Positions 1-7,942 of a stretch of DNA of 52,905 bases are shown here, piece by piece. A model generated the notes under the pieces. It was given only the letters and a program-made list of their open reading frames with translations, was not told the origin of the DNA and searched no databases. Every line of letters begins with the position of its first letter. Position 1 is the first letter of the stretch. The stretch comes from Planctomycetia bacterium (GTDB lineage: Bacteria > Planctomycetota > Planctomycetia > Gemmatales > Gemmataceae), in assembly GCA_005772955.1 (NCBI GenBank), contig SXID01000159.1:1-52905 (forward strand). The letters are read 5' to 3'. The translations under genes and the position numbers were made by a program.

Positions 1-1572
1 CAGTACACGCGCAACATGGCCACCGGCGCCTCGACGTGTCAACTGGCCATCATCCTCATCGACGCCCGCCACGGCGTGCAGACGCAGACCCGCCGGCACT
101 CGTACATCGTGTCGCTCCTGGGCATCCGGCATGTCGTCGTCGCCATCAACAAGATGGACCTCGTCGGCTTCTCACGCGAAGTCTTCGAGCGGATCAAGGA
201 CGACTACACCGGGTTCGTCGCCAAGCTCGGCCTGCCGGACATCACCTTCATCCCGATGTCGGCACTGAAGGGCGACAACGTCGCGTCCAAGAGCGACGCG
301 ATGCCGTGGTATCACGGCCCGGCGCTGCTGGATCACCTGGAAACCGTTCACATCGCGAGTGACCGCAACCTGACCGACCTGCGGTTCCCGGTGCAGTACG
401 TCATCCGCCCCAACCTCGACTTCCGCGGCTTCGCAGGCACGGTGGCGTCCGGCATCGTCCGCAAAGGCGACGAGTTGATGATACTGCCGTCCGGCAAGCG
501 CAGTCGGGTGAAGTCGATCGTGACGGCCGACGGCGAACTGGAAGAAGCGTTCGCGCCGCAGGCGGTGACGGTGACACTCACGGACGAGGTGGACGTTAGT
601 CGCGGCGACATGCTCGTTCACCCCGACAGCCTGCCGCACGTCAGCAGTCAGATCGAGGCGATGGTGGTGTGGATGGACGAGCAGCCGTTTGTGCCCGGCC
701 GGACGTACACACTGAAGCACACCACGCGGCAGGTGGCGGCGGAGGTCGCGTCGTTCCGCTACGGCGTCGATGTCAACACCCTGGAGCACCGGCCTGTCAC
801 GCGGCTGGGGCTGAACGAGGTCGGGCACGTCCAGATCAGCCTGACGCAGGCGCTGGCGTGCGACCCATACCGCACCAACGCCGCGACCGGGGCGTTCATC
901 CTCATCGACCGGCTGACGAACAGCACGGTCGGTGCGGGGATGATCCTGGAGGCGGGCACCCCGCGGCAGGCAGCGGCGGTGGTCACCTCGAAGGCCCGCG
1001 AGAGCCTGATCGCGCCGGTTGAGCGCGAGCAGCGCTACGGCCAGGTGCCGGTGACGGTGCTGCTGGTCGGTCTGACCGGCAGCGGCAAGAGCCGGATCGC
1101 GTATGCGCTCGAACGCCGTCTGTGGGATGAGGGCCGTGCGGTCACCGTGTTGTACGGCCAGAACATGCGGCAAGGGCTAAACCGCGACCTGGGGTTCACC
1201 GCTGACGACCGCTCGGAGAACTTGCGCCGGTCGGCCGAGGTGGCGCGGATGATGAATGATGCGGGGTTGATCACCATCGCGGCGTTCGTGGCCCCACACG
1301 AGGCAGTGCGTGAGAAAGCGAAGCAGTTGATCGGCCTCGACCGGGTGCTGGAAATTTACTGCACGGCGCCGATGGAGGTGCTGCGGACGCGAGACCAGAG
1401 CGGCGCGTACCGGCTGGCCGACGAGGGCAAGATCGCGCAGATGCCGGGCGTGACGGCGGCATTCGAGGAGCCGCAGACGCCCGACCTTATGCTGCAGACG
1501 GACCAGATCGGTGTGGACGAGAGCGTCAGTCGCATCGTCGAGTTGATGAAGTCGAGAGGCTATCTGCGCTAG
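1..1572 (+). CDS. cysNC: Bifunctional sulfate adenylyltransferase subunit 1 / adenylylsulfate kinase (CysNC), 5' partial
   Basis: The frame is open at the left edge, so the N-terminus with the GTPase P-loop is missing. The visible part starts in the CysN GTPase domain ([11 protein letters not shown], then the G4 motif NKMD at visible residues 50-53), continues through the CysN beta-barrels, and from about residue 345 becomes a CysC kinase with Walker A GLTGSGKS. Known role: the CysN half drives ATP sulfurylase (with CysD) by GTP hydrolysis to make APS, and the CysC half phosphorylates APS to PAPS. Oddity: the usual CysC DGDN motif reads YGQN (visible residues 385-388), and the later FTG region is also divergent, so the kinase half may be altered. 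cysD would be expected upstream, outside the window. Confidence 0.95.
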   Translation, partial: QYTRNMATGASTCQLAIILIDARHGVQTQTRRHSYIVSLLGIRHVVVAINKMDLVGFSREVFERIKDDYTGFVAKLGLPDITFIPMSALKGDNVASKSDAMPWYHGPALLDHLETVHIASDRNLTDLRFPVQYVIRPNLDFRGFAGTVASGIVRKGDELMILPSGKRSRVKSIVTADGELEEAFAPQAVTVTLTDEVDVSRGDMLVHPDSLPHVSSQIEAMVVWMDEQPFVPGRTYTLKHTTRQVAAEVASFRYGVDVNTLEHRPVTRLGLNEVGHVQISLTQALACDPYRTNAATGAFILIDRLTNSTVGAGMILEAGTPRQAAAVVTSKARESLIAPVEREQRYGQVPVTVLLVGLTGSGKSRIAYALERRLWDEGRAVTVLYGQNMRQGLNRDLGFTADDRSENLRRSAEVARMMNDAGLITIAAFVAPHEAVREKAKQLIGLDRVLEIYCTAPMEVLRTRDQSGAYRLADEGKIAQMPGVTAAFEEPQTPDLMLQTDQIGVDESVSRIVELMKSRGYLR

Positions 1573-1588
1573 CGGTCGTCGGGGCCAG

Positions 1589-2044
1589 CTACGCCGGGCG
1601 CTCGTGGGCTTTCTCGTAGGCGGTCACCTTCTCCTTGCGGCGGGTGTGGCGTCCGCCCTCGAACTCAGTCACCAGCCAGGCGCGGATCATTCGCTCGATT
1701 TGCTCCTCGCCCATCAGGTCGGCTGCGATGCATACCACGTTGGAGTCGTTGTGCCGGCGACTCAGTTCGGCGTCGATCACGTCGCGGCAGTTCACCGCGC
1801 GCACGCCGCACACCTTGTTCGCGGCGATGCACATCCCATGACCGGTGGCGCAAATCAAAATGCCTCGGTCCGCCGCGCCGGTGCTCACTTCCTCGGATAC
1901 CGGGATCGCGTAGTCCGGGTAGTCCACGCCCGTCGGGCTGGTTGCCCCGAGGTCGTGAATTTCGTGCCCGAGTTCGGTCAGCAAGCCGACCACGCGCAGC
2001 TTGACATTCAATCCACGGTGGTCGTTGCCCACGGCGACCTTCAT
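1589..2044 (-). CDS. rpiB: Ribose-5-phosphate isomerase B
   Basis: A 151-residue protein, the normal length for RpiB/LacAB sugar isomerases. It shows the N-terminal VAVGNDHRG phosphate/substrate segment (His9), the active-site Cys65 in LICATGHG, the following IAANK segment, and the RRHNDSN segment around residue 98. It interconverts ribose-5-phosphate and ribulose-5-phosphate in the pentose phosphate pathway in the cytoplasm. The ATG lies inside the stop of the upstream phosphatase fusion (4-nt overlap), so the two are translationally coupled. gnd, another pentose-phosphate gene, is 17 kb away at 18923-20395. Confidence 0.95.
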   Translation of the reverse strand: MKVAVGNDHRGLNVKLRVVGLLTELGHEIHDLGATSPTGVDYPDYAIPVSEEVSTGAADRGILICATGHGMCIAANKVCGVRAVNCRDVIDAELSRRHNDSNVVCIAADLMGEEQIERMIRAWLVTEFEGGRHTRRKEKVTAYEKAHERPA

Positions 2045-3066
2045 GACACCACCCATTCTGGAAGGATCCGCTCCAAATGCCGCATGATCGTCTCGGCACA
2101 CACTCGGTACACCTCGCGCCCGGCCCCGATCGGGTCGTCCAGGTCTTCGTCTCCGCACAACAGTCGCGGCGCCGGCCCGACGCCGGGGTAGTTCGCCGCG
2201 AGCGCGTACAGGTGACTTCGCGTCATCGCGATTACGTCGTCAGCGGCGAACAGCAATTGCGGGTTCACCGGGCGGCTCGTGTGGTCGTTCAAGTTCGCGC
2301 CGAACTCGTCTGCCACCGCACACGACTCCTCAGACGCCGGCCCGCCGCCGTAGGCCGCGACCCCGGCCGACAGCACCCAGATCCCGCGTGCGGGCAGTTC
2401 GCCCACACTACACGCGAACCGGTCCGCGAGCAACTTCTTCGCCAGTCCCTCGGCCAGCGGACTGCGGCACGTGTTCCCGGTACACACGAACAAAACGATC
2501 CGAGCCGCGAGTCGCTCGATCTCGTCCACCGGGAAGGCGCCCGCGTGCGTGACCTCGTGGCCGGCGTCCGTCACGCGAACCACGGTCGGCACGCCACTGG
2601 CGAGTTCTCCCGCGTTGACCGCCAACTCGACCACATCGCCCAACCGCGTCGCGGCTTCACTGGCGGTCGCGTCGCCGGTGTCCGCGACCAGAACCGGACC
2701 CAGGTCCGCGAGAGCCGGAATCACCAGTTCAAATAGCGGGTGTTCGGGGAACCGGAACCGTGCGAAGCCGTCCGCGGACGCATTGGTCGTGGCTGGCATC
2801 TCAATGATGAGCGGCGCCAGCCACGCTCTGAGCATCAGCCGCCGCGCGACGGTCGGCACGCTCGCGCCCAGTACGGTCGCTTCGTCCGGCCCCCACACGA
2901 GCAGCGCCGGGTTGGGTAGCGCGACATTCGCACCGAGCCGCCAGAGGGCCAAATACCCACAGTCGCCCGGCAGAACGACGGCCTTTCCCGAGGCGAGGGC
3001 GTCGCGGGTCTGGCGCACGAGTTCGGACGGATCGACGGTCGGACTCCAGTCGATTACCGTCGGCAT
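2041..3066 (-). CDS. YrdC-like / low-molecular-weight protein tyrosine phosphatase fusion
   Basis: A 341-residue, two-part protein. The C-terminal part (about 188-341) is a low-molecular-weight phosphotyrosine phosphatase: P-loop Cys195 and Arg201 in VCTGNTCRS, and the general-acid DP at 311-312. The N-terminal part (about 15-180) follows the YrdC/Sua5 layout, but the nucleotide-binding PTDTVYGL segment is degenerate (LPGDCGYLAL), so it probably does not make threonylcarbamoyl-AMP; a normal Sua5 is encoded at 7943-8914. A GGAGG site lies 9 nt before the ATG. The 3' end overlaps the rpiB start by 4 nt, which suggests a link to sugar-phosphate metabolism or regulation by dephosphorylation. That link is inference. 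Confidence 0.85.
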   Translation of the reverse strand: MPTVIDWSPTVDPSELVRQTRDALASGKAVVLPGDCGYLALWRLGANVALPNPALLVWGPDEATVLGASVPTVARRLMLRAWLAPLIIEMPATTNASADGFARFRFPEHPLFELVIPALADLGPVLVADTGDATASEAATRLGDVVELAVNAGELASGVPTVVRVTDAGHEVTHAGAFPVDEIERLAARIVLFVCTGNTCRSPLAEGLAKKLLADRFACSVGELPARGIWVLSAGVAAYGGGPASEESCAVADEFGANLNDHTSRPVNPQLLFAADDVIAMTRSHLYALAANYPGVGPAPRLLCGDEDLDDPIGAGREVYRVCAETIMRHLERILPEWVVS

Positions 3067-3181
3067 GGCGCGCGGCCTCCGTGTCCGGTTCGGACTGATG
3101 CCAATTTAGAGGAGGAGCGGCGAAAGGGCGAGGGGAGGTTGAGGAGCGCGAGGAAGGTAGAAATCTCAGCGCGCGGGGCGT

Positions 3182-3514
3182 TCACGCGCCCGCGGCCCGC
3201 CGGACGGCGGCACGATCGCTCTGGCGGGCCGCGTCGCGCAGGTCTGTCGGGCACTTCCGCAACACCGCGTGGCACATCATCGCGGTGCCGAGGTTCTGGT
3301 CCGGGTCCGCTTCGCCCAACGCGTAAGCCGCGCGGCACTCGTCCGGCGTGAGGCGTTCGTGCTCCTCCGACCAGTCGCGAAACGCGGCCCAGAGCCAGTG
3401 CCGCACGGGGCGGTTCGGCGAAGCAAGCGCCAGCCGCGCGAAGTCGGCGGCGCTCTCCGAGGTGACAACACCGGCCGCGAACCACGCGGGCGGGAACAAT
3501 GGGTGAGCGTTCAT
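3182..3514 (-). CDS. Hypothetical protein, possible small helical domain
   Basis: A 110-residue soluble protein that I do not recognise. It has Trp-rich helical segments (PVRHWLWAAFRDW) and no signal peptide or membrane segment. It is supported as a gene by its start, which overlaps the stop of the upstream acetyltransferase by 4 nt, by its position on the same strand, and by a composition unlike a shadow frame. It is probably translated together with the acetyltransferase. Function unknown. Confidence 0.6.
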   Translation of the reverse strand: MNAHPLFPPAWFAAGVVTSESAADFARLALASPNRPVRHWLWAAFRDWSEEHERLTPDECRAAYALGEADPDQNLGTAMMCHAVLRKCPTDLRDAARQSDRAAVRRAAGA

Positions 3515-3990
3515 CCGATGTGCGCATCGCGCCCGGTGAGCGGGTACACTTCCATCATGCCGTACTCGGTGTCGGACATCCCGAGTGCGCGGTACGTGGC
3601 CTGCGCACGGGTGTTCTCCCGCTCGAAGTACAATCGAATGCCAATCACCGTTGGGTCAGCCACAGCCTGTTGTTCGATCTCGCGATAGAGCGCGCGGAAC
3701 ACACCGCCGCGTCGCGCGTCCTCTCGCACGTACACGCTCTGAATCCACCAGAACCAGCCATTGCGCCAGTCACTCCACTCGAACGTGACCATTATTTGAC
3801 CAACCACTTCGCCACCGCGTTCGGCCACGGTGTAGAATCCGCGAGCGGAGTCGGCGAGCACCGCACGCACGCCAGCCGCGAGCACCGCGGGGTCGAGTCG
3901 CTTGTGTTCCGTCTCCCACGCGATCGCGGTGTTAAACGTGACCAGCACCGCTTCGTCGGCCGCGGTCGCGCGGCGAATCGTCAGAGTCAT
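3511..3990 (-). CDS. GNAT-family N-acetyltransferase
   Basis: A 159-residue protein with the GNAT fold order: MTLTIRRATAADEAVLVTF at the N-terminus, the beta4 segment WIQSVYVREDARRGGVFRAL with the acetyl-CoA-binding R-x-x-G-x (RRGGV), and a C-terminal LYFERENTRAQATYRALGM typical of motif B. It transfers an acetyl group from acetyl-CoA to an unknown substrate. The ATG at 3990 was chosen over upstream codons because GGAG lies 6 nt before it and conservation begins there. It is divergent from apt; a long perfect hairpin sits between the two genes. Confidence 0.88.
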   Translation of the reverse strand: MTLTIRRATAADEAVLVTFNTAIAWETEHKRLDPAVLAAGVRAVLADSARGFYTVAERGGEVVGQIMVTFEWSDWRNGWFWWIQSVYVREDARRGGVFRALYREIEQQAVADPTVIGIRLYFERENTRAQATYRALGMSDTEYGMMEVYPLTGRDAHIG

Positions 3991-4054
3991 GTCGTTCTCC
4001 GCTAACGCAGTGCGGTTCTTCCCGTTTCGACGCGGTACGCTAAGACTAACTCCC

Positions 4055-4135
4055 AGTTCCAAGTTCCAGCAGTTCCCAGTTGAAACACAGTCAACTGCCT
4101 TTGTCTTCAACTGGGAACTGCTGGAACTTGGAACT
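4055..4135. repeat. Perfect 30-bp inverted repeat (hairpin) upstream of apt
   Basis: Left arm 4055-4084 and right arm 4106-4135 are exact reverse complements separated by a 21-nt loop. The arms contain the sub-repeat AGTTCC. The element lies in the divergent region between the GNAT gene and apt, and its right arm ends 5 nt before the apt ribosome-binding site (AGGAG, 4140-4144). It could be a mobile palindromic repeat or a 5'-UTR structure acting on apt. Confidence 0.9.
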
Positions 4136-4150
4136 CCGCAGGAGTTACCG

Positions 4151-4663
4151 ATGGATCTCAGAGCGTACATCCGCGACGTGCCGGACTTCCCGAAGCCCGG
4201 CATCATGTTTAAGGACATCATGCCGCTGCTCGGCACACCGGAAGCGTTTGCATTCTCGGTGACCGAACTCGCGGGGCATTTCCCGGCGACGAGCATCGAC
4301 GCGATCGCAGCGGCCGAGGCTCGCGGGTTCCTGTTCGCGGCGCCAATGGCGATGGCGATGAAGAAGCCACTGATCCCGTTCCGCAAGCCGGGCAAGTTGC
4401 CGGGCGCGACCCACAGTTTCAAATACGACCTCGAATACGGTTCGGCCGAACTCCACGTTCACTCCGACGCGATAAAAACCGGCACGCGAGTACTCGTTGT
4501 GGACGACGTGCTGGCCACAGGCGGCACAATGGCCGCGGCGTGCAAGCTCGTCGAGCAGGCCGGCGGAACCGTGATCGGGTGCGCGTTCCTCATCGAACTG
4601 GCTCCCTTGAACGGTCGCGGTCTGCTCGCAGGGTACGAGATCTTTAGCCTCCTGACATACTAA
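4151..4663 (+). CDS. apt: Adenine phosphoribosyltransferase
   Basis: A 170-residue protein, the usual Apt length. It begins with the family signature MDLRAYIRDVPDFPKPGIMFKDI, has EARGFLFAAPMA for substrate contacts, and carries the PRPP-binding loop VLVVDDVLATGGTM. It converts adenine and PRPP to AMP in purine salvage. The ATG at 4151 is fixed by an AGGAG site 6 nt upstream and by the conserved N-terminus; the open frame extends further upstream only through the hairpin at 4055-4135. Expression could be influenced by that hairpin. Confidence 0.96.
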   Translation: MDLRAYIRDVPDFPKPGIMFKDIMPLLGTPEAFAFSVTELAGHFPATSIDAIAAAEARGFLFAAPMAMAMKKPLIPFRKPGKLPGATHSFKYDLEYGSAELHVHSDAIKTGTRVLVVDDVLATGGTMAAACKLVEQAGGTVIGCAFLIELAPLNGRGLLAGYEIFSLLTY

Positions 4664-4685
4664 CCCGTTCACCTCCGAGGCGGTC

Positions 4686-5273
4686 ATGTCACGCGACCCG
4701 TACGACGACGACTACCACGACCCCGACCGTGCCGAGCGCGAGCGATCCCCGGACGACCGCCGCGGCGACGGTCGCGACGAACGCGCGATCCGTGCCGCCA
4801 AGAGGCGGGTGATGCCCCCCGCCATCGGCCTGATCGTGGTAGCCATCTTCGGGGTCATTTCGGTGGTGATCGGGGTAGTCCAGTTTCCCACCCTCGACGC
4901 ACAGTTCGACGAAGAGGTCAAGAAGGCCGAGAACAACCCGAACGTCCCGGCCGACCAGAAGCAGGAACAAGTCCGGTTGCTGAACCAGTTCCGCGAATGG
5001 GCAAAGGTCGGGTGGATCCCGTTCTACGGGCTTGTTGGGGTTTTCTCGCTCATCACGCTCATCACGCTCATCGGGGCGATAAAGCTCATGAACCTGAGCG
5101 GGGGATTCTGGCCGGTAGCCGGGTCCGTCCTGGCGTTCATCCCGTGTACCAGTGGGTGCTGTATCCTCGGTCTGGTCTTTGGCATCTGGGCGCTGGTGGT
5201 TATGGGCCATCCCGATGTCAAGGCCGGAGTTGCCGCCCGGCGCCGTCTCGTGTACTCACCCGACCGGTACTGA
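4686..5273 (+). CDS. Membrane protein with charged cytoplasmic N-terminus
   Basis: A 195-residue protein not matched to a named family. Residues 1-41 are very rich in Asp and Arg; hydrophobic segments lie at about 44-66, 110-134 and 141-173 (the last probably two helices). The end pattern, a membrane helix followed by GIWALVVMGHPDVKAG, is common in planctomycete small membrane proteins and also appears in the next gene. GAGG precedes the ATG. It is followed after 17 nt by a related membrane protein, so the two are probably co-transcribed. Function unknown. Confidence 0.8.
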   Translation: MSRDPYDDDYHDPDRAERERSPDDRRGDGRDERAIRAAKRRVMPPAIGLIVVAIFGVISVVIGVVQFPTLDAQFDEEVKKAENNPNVPADQKQEQVRLLNQFREWAKVGWIPFYGLVGVFSLITLITLIGAIKLMNLSGGFWPVAGSVLAFIPCTSGCCILGLVFGIWALVVMGHPDVKAGVAARRRLVYSPDRY

Positions 5274-5290
5274 CCCCACAGGACTCTCGG

Positions 5291-5974
5291 ATGCCCACGG
5301 TGAGTTGCCCGTCGTGCGGGCGCGTGCTGGAAGTGGACGACGCCTACCGCGACTGGACGGTGCGGTGCCCACACTGTGCGACCGAGTTCGTCCCGGCCCA
5401 GGTCGCGCCTGCCCCGTTCGAGAGCGCCCCACGCGACGACCGCGACCGACGCGATCGGCGCGACGACGATTACGAAGACGACTACGACCGCCCCCAGCGC
5501 CGAAGCCGCCGGTCCGACCCTGATCGCGATGAGTGGGAACGTCAGGAAGCGACCCGTCTGGCCTATGGGCCGGGCACGTGGCTGGAGGTGTGCGGCTGGC
5601 TTGGTGGTCTGCTCTTGGCTGGCGGAGCCGTACTCCGCCTCCTGGTGGCCGCCGCGCAGGCGAACAACCCGAACCCCCCACCGGGCGAAACCGAGGGGAT
5701 GATCATCGGCGGCGTCATGTCTGGACTGCTCGCCCTGCCGTACACGATCGTCATGGTCGTCGGCGGCCGGAAGATGCGTGCCCTGTCCAGTTACGGCTGG
5801 GCGATGACCGCCTCCGTCGTGGGGATCGCGTCCTTTGTGTTGTTCTGCTGCGTGTGCATTTGCTCCTTCGTTCCTGTCGGGTTCGGCATCTGGGGCGTGG
5901 TGACGCTCAATAACCCCGTTGTGCTGCGTGCGTTCCGTCGCCCCCGCGACTACCCCCGCCAGTGGAACGACTGA
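5291..5974 (+). CDS. Zinc-ribbon membrane protein
   Basis: A 227-residue protein. An N-terminal zinc ribbon (C6-x2-C9 and C26-x2-C29, MJ0042-like) is followed by an Asp/Arg-rich linker (about 45-92) and then several hydrophobic segments (from about 98 on), ending in GIWGVVTLNNPVVLRAF. The ATG at 5291 was preferred because AGGA lies 7 nt upstream and the zinc ribbon begins immediately; an upstream frame extension would overlap the preceding gene. Its C-terminus resembles that of the upstream gene, suggesting the pair are diverged relatives. Function unknown. Confidence 0.82.
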   Translation: MPTVSCPSCGRVLEVDDAYRDWTVRCPHCATEFVPAQVAPAPFESAPRDDRDRRDRRDDDYEDDYDRPQRRSRRSDPDRDEWERQEATRLAYGPGTWLEVCGWLGGLLLAGGAVLRLLVAAAQANNPNPPPGETEGMIIGGVMSGLLALPYTIVMVVGGRKMRALSSYGWAMTASVVGIASFVLFCCVCICSFVPVGFGIWGVVTLNNPVVLRAFRRPRDYPRQWND

Positions 5975-6168
5975 ACCGCAGACCGAGGGCGTGAATGGCG
6001 GTCACTGTTTTCTGCCCGCATTTCCGCGCGCTTCGGCAACCCGCCACCGCCGTGGTAAGGGGCACACCGGTCGCGGCGCCGCTGTCGCGCCGATGTGCCC
6101 GTGATTCAGCCGCTGCCAGACGTAGAATCGCAGGAACAGCCGCCCGAACCACCAGAGCCAACGACCCA

Positions 6169-6555
6169 ATGAACACCACACTCGACTTCGACAAGGCCGG
6201 CGGGCTGGTGCCCGCGATCGCGCAGGACGCGGACACCGGCGAGGTACTCATGCTCGCGTGGATGAACCGCGAAGCGTTCGACGAAACCGTGCGCACCGGG
6301 CGCGCGGTGTACTTCAGCCGCAGCCGCAACAAGCTGTGGCGCAAAGGCGAGGAGAGCGGTCACTTCCAGGAAGTGCGTGGGGTGTTCATCGACTGCGACG
6401 CCGACACGGTCTTGCTGAAGGTGAAGCAGATCGGTGGGGCCGCGTGCCACGAGGGCTACAAGAGTTGCTTCTTCCGGCAGCTCGACGCGGGCGAACTGAA
6501 GGTCATCGCGGAGCGCATCTTCGACCCGAAAGCCGTGTACAAGAAGGCCGAATAA
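6169..6555 (+). CDS. hisI: Phosphoribosyl-AMP cyclohydrolase
   Basis: A 128-residue stand-alone HisI. Family motifs are present in order: WMNREAF, the [14 protein letters not shown] catalytic segment, the Mg-binding DCDADT, and the zinc cysteines in [12 protein letters not shown]. It opens the purine ring of phosphoribosyl-AMP in the third step of histidine synthesis in the cytoplasm. HisE is not fused, so phosphoribosyl-ATP pyrophosphohydrolase must be encoded elsewhere. No other his genes are adjacent. The chosen ATG lacks a clear ribosome-binding site, but the preceding open frame shows no conserved sequence. Confidence 0.95.
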   Translation: MNTTLDFDKAGGLVPAIAQDADTGEVLMLAWMNREAFDETVRTGRAVYFSRSRNKLWRKGEESGHFQEVRGVFIDCDADTVLLKVKQIGGAACHEGYKSCFFRQLDAGELKVIAERIFDPKAVYKKAE

Positions 6556-6568
6556 GTCTTCTCGGTAC

Positions 6569-6586
6569 CAGGGGTTTCAACCCCTG
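6569..6586. repeat. Short palindrome after hisI
   Basis: The sequence CAGGGGTTTCAACCCCTG forms a near-perfect hairpin 13 nt after the hisI stop. Text after it (about 6600-6622, CGCCTCTGGCGGGT) resembles the sequence at 7415-7429, so this may be part of a dispersed repeat. It has no T-run, so it is not a textbook terminator. Confidence 0.6.
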
Positions 6587-6689
6587 CACTGGGCTGCGTA
6601 ACTTTCCGCCTCTGGCGGGTGCTTCTTGTGAGCGCGTGACGCAACTGGTATTGTGACAGGTGCCCAAACCGCGACTGACGAGGCCCACA

Positions 6690-7100
6690 ATGGCCGAGCA
6701 AAAACTGATCCTGGTGGTGGACGACGACCGCGAACTGGTGGATGCCATGCGCGCGGTTCTGGAGCGCCAGGGCTTCAAGGTGATTCAGGCCCACGACGGG
6801 CACCAGGGCAAGCAGGCGATCTACAACGCGCGCCCCGATCTCGTGATTCTCGACATGATGATGCCGCGCATGGGCGGCTACCCGGTACTCGAACACTTCA
6901 AGGACAAGGGCGACGCGCCGCCGATTATCATGGTGACGGCCAACGAGGGCAGCCGGCACAAGGTGTACGCGGAGTACCTTGGTGTCATCGACTACATCCG
7001 CAAGCCGTTCGCGATGGAGCGTCTGCTCGACACCGTGAACAAGGCGTTCGGCACGACGAAGCCGAAGGATGAAGAGAAGAAGGACGAAGAGAAGAAGTGA
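6690..7100 (+). CDS. Stand-alone response-regulator receiver protein
   Basis: A 136-residue single-domain receiver (CheY-like). Acidic pocket D11/D12, phospho-acceptor D55 in LVILDMMMPRM, T83 in MVTAN, and K105 in IRKPF are all present. No output domain follows; the tail (about 124-136) is a charged KDEEKK repeat. It would receive phosphate from a histidine kinase and act by protein contact. No kinase is adjacent. GAGG lies 6 nt before the ATG at 6690, which favours this start over one 30 nt upstream. Confidence 0.93.
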   Translation: MAEQKLILVVDDDRELVDAMRAVLERQGFKVIQAHDGHQGKQAIYNARPDLVILDMMMPRMGGYPVLEHFKDKGDAPPIIMVTANEGSRHKVYAEYLGVIDYIRKPFAMERLLDTVNKAFGTTKPKDEEKKDEEKK

Positions 7101-7428
7101 GCAGAAAAGTTGTTGCCGGGGTAACAGAGTCAGGAGTTACACAGTTGGCTGAAGAACAACCAACTGCGTAACGCCGAGAGCGCTTTCCGGAAATGCGTAG
7201 CACCTCAACGAACCGCGACCGCAAGGGAGCGGCAAAGCTCAACCACTCCCTTGCGGTCGCGGCTCGTTAAACAACGCTACACCGTTCCCAAACGCGCTCG
7301 AATACGCGGTCACTCCAGAGCAAGGGAGCGGCAAAGCTCAACCACTCCCTTGCGGTCGCGGCTCGTTAAACAACGCTACACCGTTCCCAAACGCGCTCTG
7401 TGGGTTCTTGAAACCCGCTTTTGGCGGG
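7101..7428. repeat. Intergenic repeat region with tandem 78-bp copies
   Basis: The 328-nt gap between the receiver gene and a small exported protein holds two identical 78-bp copies, 7222-7299 and 7321-7398 (period 99 nt). Copy 1 is part of a larger imperfect inverted repeat: arms 7207-7229 and 7246-7268 match over 23 bp with one mismatch, and weaker pairing extends outwards to about 7177-7299. The structure resembles a small non-coding mobile element or REP-type repeat with a partial duplication. A short hairpin follows at about 7401-7416. No gene is seen. Confidence 0.9.
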
Positions 7429-7785
7429 TCAGCGGCGGATCACCGGTTGCGAGGTCGGCATCACCGGTGTGTTGTAGTTCTTGTACGTCGTGGATTTGTA
7501 CATGTTCGGCGACGGAAGCGAACTCGGCCCGCTCTGGAACCGCGGTTCGGTCCGCTTGATGCTGAACAGGTTGTTGATGGTCTTGATGTAGCCGTTGTTT
7601 TCGAGCGAACCCGCGGCCTGTTGACCGACCAAGTTGATCGTTCCTGCGGCGAGGTTCGCGGCGACCTTGCTCGGCTTCACCACCAGTTTCTTTGTGTCGA
7701 TTGGCCGGAAATCCACGTCACCGGCGGTCGCGGGCGAGCCCGCAATCAACGCCACCGCCACCAACCCGCAAACGACCCATTTCAT
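7429..7785 (-). CDS. Small exported hypothetical protein
   Basis: A 118-residue protein with a signal peptide (MKWVVCGLVAVALIAGSPATAG, cleavage near residue 22) and a mature part rich in Asn, Ser, Tyr and Pro with no recognised domain. The ATG at 7785 follows GGGGGA by 6 nt. The gene ends next to the tandem-repeat region. Function unknown. Confidence 0.75.
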   Translation of the reverse strand: MKWVVCGLVAVALIAGSPATAGDVDFRPIDTKKLVVKPSKVAANLAAGTINLVGQQAAGSLENNGYIKTINNLFSIKRTEPRFQSGPSSLPSPNMYKSTTYKNYNTPVMPTSQPVIRR

Positions 7786-7942
7786 CGCGCGTCCCCCAGT
7801 TTGCGTAGCGCCCCACCGGCCGTCGCTGATTTCCCAAGTGAAGGGGTGCAGGAATAGCGTCGGGTTTCGTGCTGTCAACGGAATTCTGCTCTCGCGTTTC
7901 ACGTTTCCGCGTCCAGCGAGAAGTCTCAGAAAGAGAGCGCTT

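Noticed and set aside
172-1173. A 333-residue minus-strand frame over cysNC
   Set aside because: Shadow of the CysN/CysC frame; Arg- and His-rich without motifs.
7222-7398. Possible CRISPR array
   Set aside because: Only two 78-bp copies with one 21-nt spacer; repeats are too long and no cas genes are near.
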